Shown piece by piece: positions 5,213 through 6,349 of a DNA stretch of 6,349 nucleotides. Source of the stretch: JABDGC01 sp964466595 (lineage in GTDB: Bacteria > Pseudomonadota > Gammaproteobacteria > DSM-16500). Position numbers and translations under genes: made by a program. Every line of letters starts with the position of its first letter. Position 1 is the first letter of the stretch. The stretch lies in NCBI GenBank assembly GCA_964466595.1, contig CAYXNR010000081.1, forward strand, positions 1-6,349. Reading direction: 5' to 3'. The notes under the pieces are model-generated. The model had not been told where the DNA came from. It was given only the letters and a program-made list of their open reading frames with translations, and searched no databases.

Positions 5213-6134
5213 CTTCCGGCGGCTCTTCAGCTTTGTTTGCAGGCTGCAATTTATCTTGATCGATTGTGGCTGAAGCAGAACTCTTCTTTATCTTTTTCAT
5301 TTTGCCATGTAGGTTCTGATATTTTCCAAAATAATCTTGATAGATTACATTTTCTTTTGTCCAGGGTAGCCGTCGATAATAGGGTAGCGGTTCTTCGGGA
5401 CTGAAGAGTGGATATTTAATAATTTCAAAATAGGGTGAATAGTCGAAATCCTTAGGCGTAAAGAGATAGGGATTACGTTGAATGAGTTCTACACCTGTTT
5501 CCTCATGTGTTTCGACAAAGGGTAAGACTGGAAATTGCACTGAGCTAAAGGCTTCTGCAATGAGGGAAGAACAAACCCCGCTTTCCGGTTCTCCTGTTGG
5601 TGTACGAAATAAAATAGAGCCCCAACTGCGGGGAAGGATAGACCAGGGCAAGAAGAAGCGGCCAAGATCAAGTAATTGGCGGATATTATAGCCGCTGCCG
5701 AGAGCTTTGATCGCATAGGCGATAATAAGCTGTGCATCGGTTGCAGAAAGGCCAATGGGGCGACAAATACGGATGTGATGGTGACGATAAGAAATGAGGG
5801 GCGAAACCACAGTCCCTTTATCAATTAAACCTTCGATCAGCAAACGCGAATTTTCTTTTTCGATACCCTGCTTATGAAGTATTTTTTGGAGATCCTCATC
5901 TTCAATGTCGCTCATGCGCCCAATATAAAGCGCAGCATGGGTCCAGGGGCTTTGAATGACCGATCGAATAACATGACTCATGCGGCTTCGACCTTCAATT
6001 AATAAAACATCACAAGGCCGGATTTCGTATTTTAAACGATCAAAGTCGCAGGGAGGAAGGTCGCTGGGCGGCGGTTCGTGAATAAGCCAGTTAATAATCC
6101 TTTTACGAAGCTTACGGTAGAGTTTTTCGAGCAT
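5202..6134 (-). CDS. YaeF/YiiX-type permuted papain-like cysteine hydrolase (C92 / NlpC-P60 superfamily)
   Basis: The 310 residues have the permuted order His first, Cys later. The N-terminal strand CDVLLIEGRSRMSHVI (41-56) is followed by WTHAALYIG with catalytic His66, then LLIEGLIDKGTVVSPL (98-113) with the likely third polar residue Glu101, a helix with GSGYNIRQLLDLG (146-158), and SGVCSSLIAEAF (186-197) with catalytic Cys188. Family members are thought to cleave amide or thioester-like bonds, perhaps in lipids or peptides; the substrate here is unknown. There is no signal peptide. Residues 1-20 form a basic amphipathic helix (KLYRKLRKRIINWL), and the tail from about 278 is low-complexity Lys/Ser then Glu/Pro/Lys (EEPPEEKK). 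ATG 6132-6134 has AGGGA about 4 nt upstream. It is convergent with the usp-like gene across the palindrome. The family call is good, the exact activity open. Confidence 0.83.
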   Translation of the reverse strand: MLEKLYRKLRKRIINWLIHEPPPSDLPPCDFDRLKYEIRPCDVLLIEGRSRMSHVIRSVIQSPWTHAALYIGRMSDIEDEDLQKILHKQGIEKENSRLLIEGLIDKGTVVSPLISYRHHHIRICRPIGLSATDAQLIIAYAIKALGSGYNIRQLLDLGRFFLPWSILPRSWGSILFRTPTGEPESGVCSSLIAEAFSSVQFPVLPFVETHEETGVELIQRNPYLFTPKDFDYSPYFEIIKYPLFSPEEPLPYYRRLPWTKENVIYQDYFGKYQNLHGKMKKIKKSSASATIDQDKLQPANKAEEPPEEKK

Positions 6135-6140
6135 TAATTC

Positions 6141-6168
6141 CCTGTCCTGAATGACTTAAATGACTTAG
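6141..6168. repeat. Possible REP-array remnant upstream of the hydrolase
   Basis: TCCTGAATGACT (6145-6156) matches the array text TCCCGAATGACT at 5001-5012 with one mismatch. It is followed by AAATGACTTAG, a second partial ATGACT. It may be a decayed unit of the 17-bp array on the other side of the hydrolase gene, or chance. It lies in the 5' leader of that gene. Confidence 0.3.
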
Positions 6169-6211
6169 CCCTGGTTCTATTGGAGCATATTTCGGGGGAT
6201 TGTGCTAGGGA

Positions 6212-6240
6212 ATTAGACCTCTCTAATCTATTGCAGTCCA
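6212..6240 (-). promoter_or_regulatory. Probable promoter of the hydrolase gene
   Basis: On the minus strand TGGACT (6235-6240, 4 of 6 to the -35 consensus) and TCTAAT (6212-6217, 5 of 6 to the -10) are 17 bp apart, giving a leader of about 70 nt before the ATG at 6134. The -10 is one arm of a dyad, ATTAGA-CCTC-TCTAAT (6212-6227), a possible site for a repressor. The remaining right edge (6241-6349) holds no gene I can support. Confidence 0.42.
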
Positions 6241-6294
6241 TCCAGAATTTATTAACTCACCTTAAGCGCCGCCGCTGGAAGGGGTTGGAAGAAA

Positions 6295-6327
6295 GGAAAG
6301 GGGTTGTATCTTGAAATACACCCTTCC
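6295..6327. repeat. Imperfect hairpin in a purine-rich right-edge segment
   Basis: TGTAT (6305-6309) and ATACA (6316-6320) pair around CTTGAA, extended by GGG/CCC across a bulged T and then by GGAA-like/TTCC pairs. The left side is part of a purine-rich direct repeat (GGAAGGGGTTG at 6277-6287 and GGAAAGGGGTTG at 6295-6306). No T-tract follows on either strand. It could be the end of a gene or element lying to the right; nothing more can be said. Confidence 0.3.
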
Positions 6328-6349
6328 AAGGGTAGAAAATAAACAACGA

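Noticed and set aside
5489..5824. 111-codon minus-strand open frame inside the hydrolase gene
   Set aside because: It overlaps the hydrolase in another frame of the same strand, has no recognisable domain, and the hydrolase frame carries the catalytic motifs.

Overview
The window looks like a chromosomal segment of an AT-leaning gammaproteobacterium. The best guess is the Legionellales/Coxiellaceae neighbourhood. This rests on the overall feel of the Mpl, sensor kinase and permuted papain-like proteins, on moderate-to-low GC, and on a landscape full of small repeats and decayed mobile DNA. The taxon is an inference, not proven by any single marker here.

Layout, left to right. Bases 1-429 hold no intact gene. 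They contain two fragments of the N-terminus of a REP-associated tyrosine transposase (Y1_Tnp/RAYT, TnpA_REP type). One fragment carries an in-frame 42-bp duplication. The other lies inside a 327-bp cassette bounded by 19-bp perfect inverted repeats, which reads as an internally deleted, non-autonomous derivative of a RAYT element. Next, on the minus strand (430-1803), is a full-length mpl, the murein tripeptide recycling ligase. Divergent from it is a two-component system: a soluble double-PAS, FixL-like histidine kinase (1918-3516) and a FixJ-type response regulator (3625-4266). A universal-stress-protein-like gene follows on the same strand (4479-4913). Convergent to that, on the minus strand (5202-6134), is a YaeF/YiiX-type (C92) permuted papain-like cysteine hydrolase.

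Three intergenic stretches are unusual. (1) The kinase leader has a hairpin that pairs with the Shine-Dalgarno of its first possible start, while a second in-frame start nine codons later has its own strong Shine-Dalgarno. (2) An 85/87-bp imperfect tandem duplication straddles the kinase/regulator junction. It leaves a ghost kinase tail and a complete decoy copy of the regulator's start region, encoding only MADESIYE. (3) The convergent usp/hydrolase gap carries a 26-bp perfect inverted repeat. One arm has been extended into a 17-bp tandem array (5 copies) and the other into a 24-bp tandem array (3 copies).

Functionally, the kinase and regulator form one signalling pair, and the adjacent usp-like gene is a plausible target. 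Mpl and the hydrolase are independent genes, one for cell-wall recycling and one a putative amidase/peptidase with a charged Glu/Lys tail. I see no CRISPR array, tRNA, rRNA or phage gene. The novelty lies mainly in the repeat architecture and in the decoy translation start, not in a new multi-gene system.
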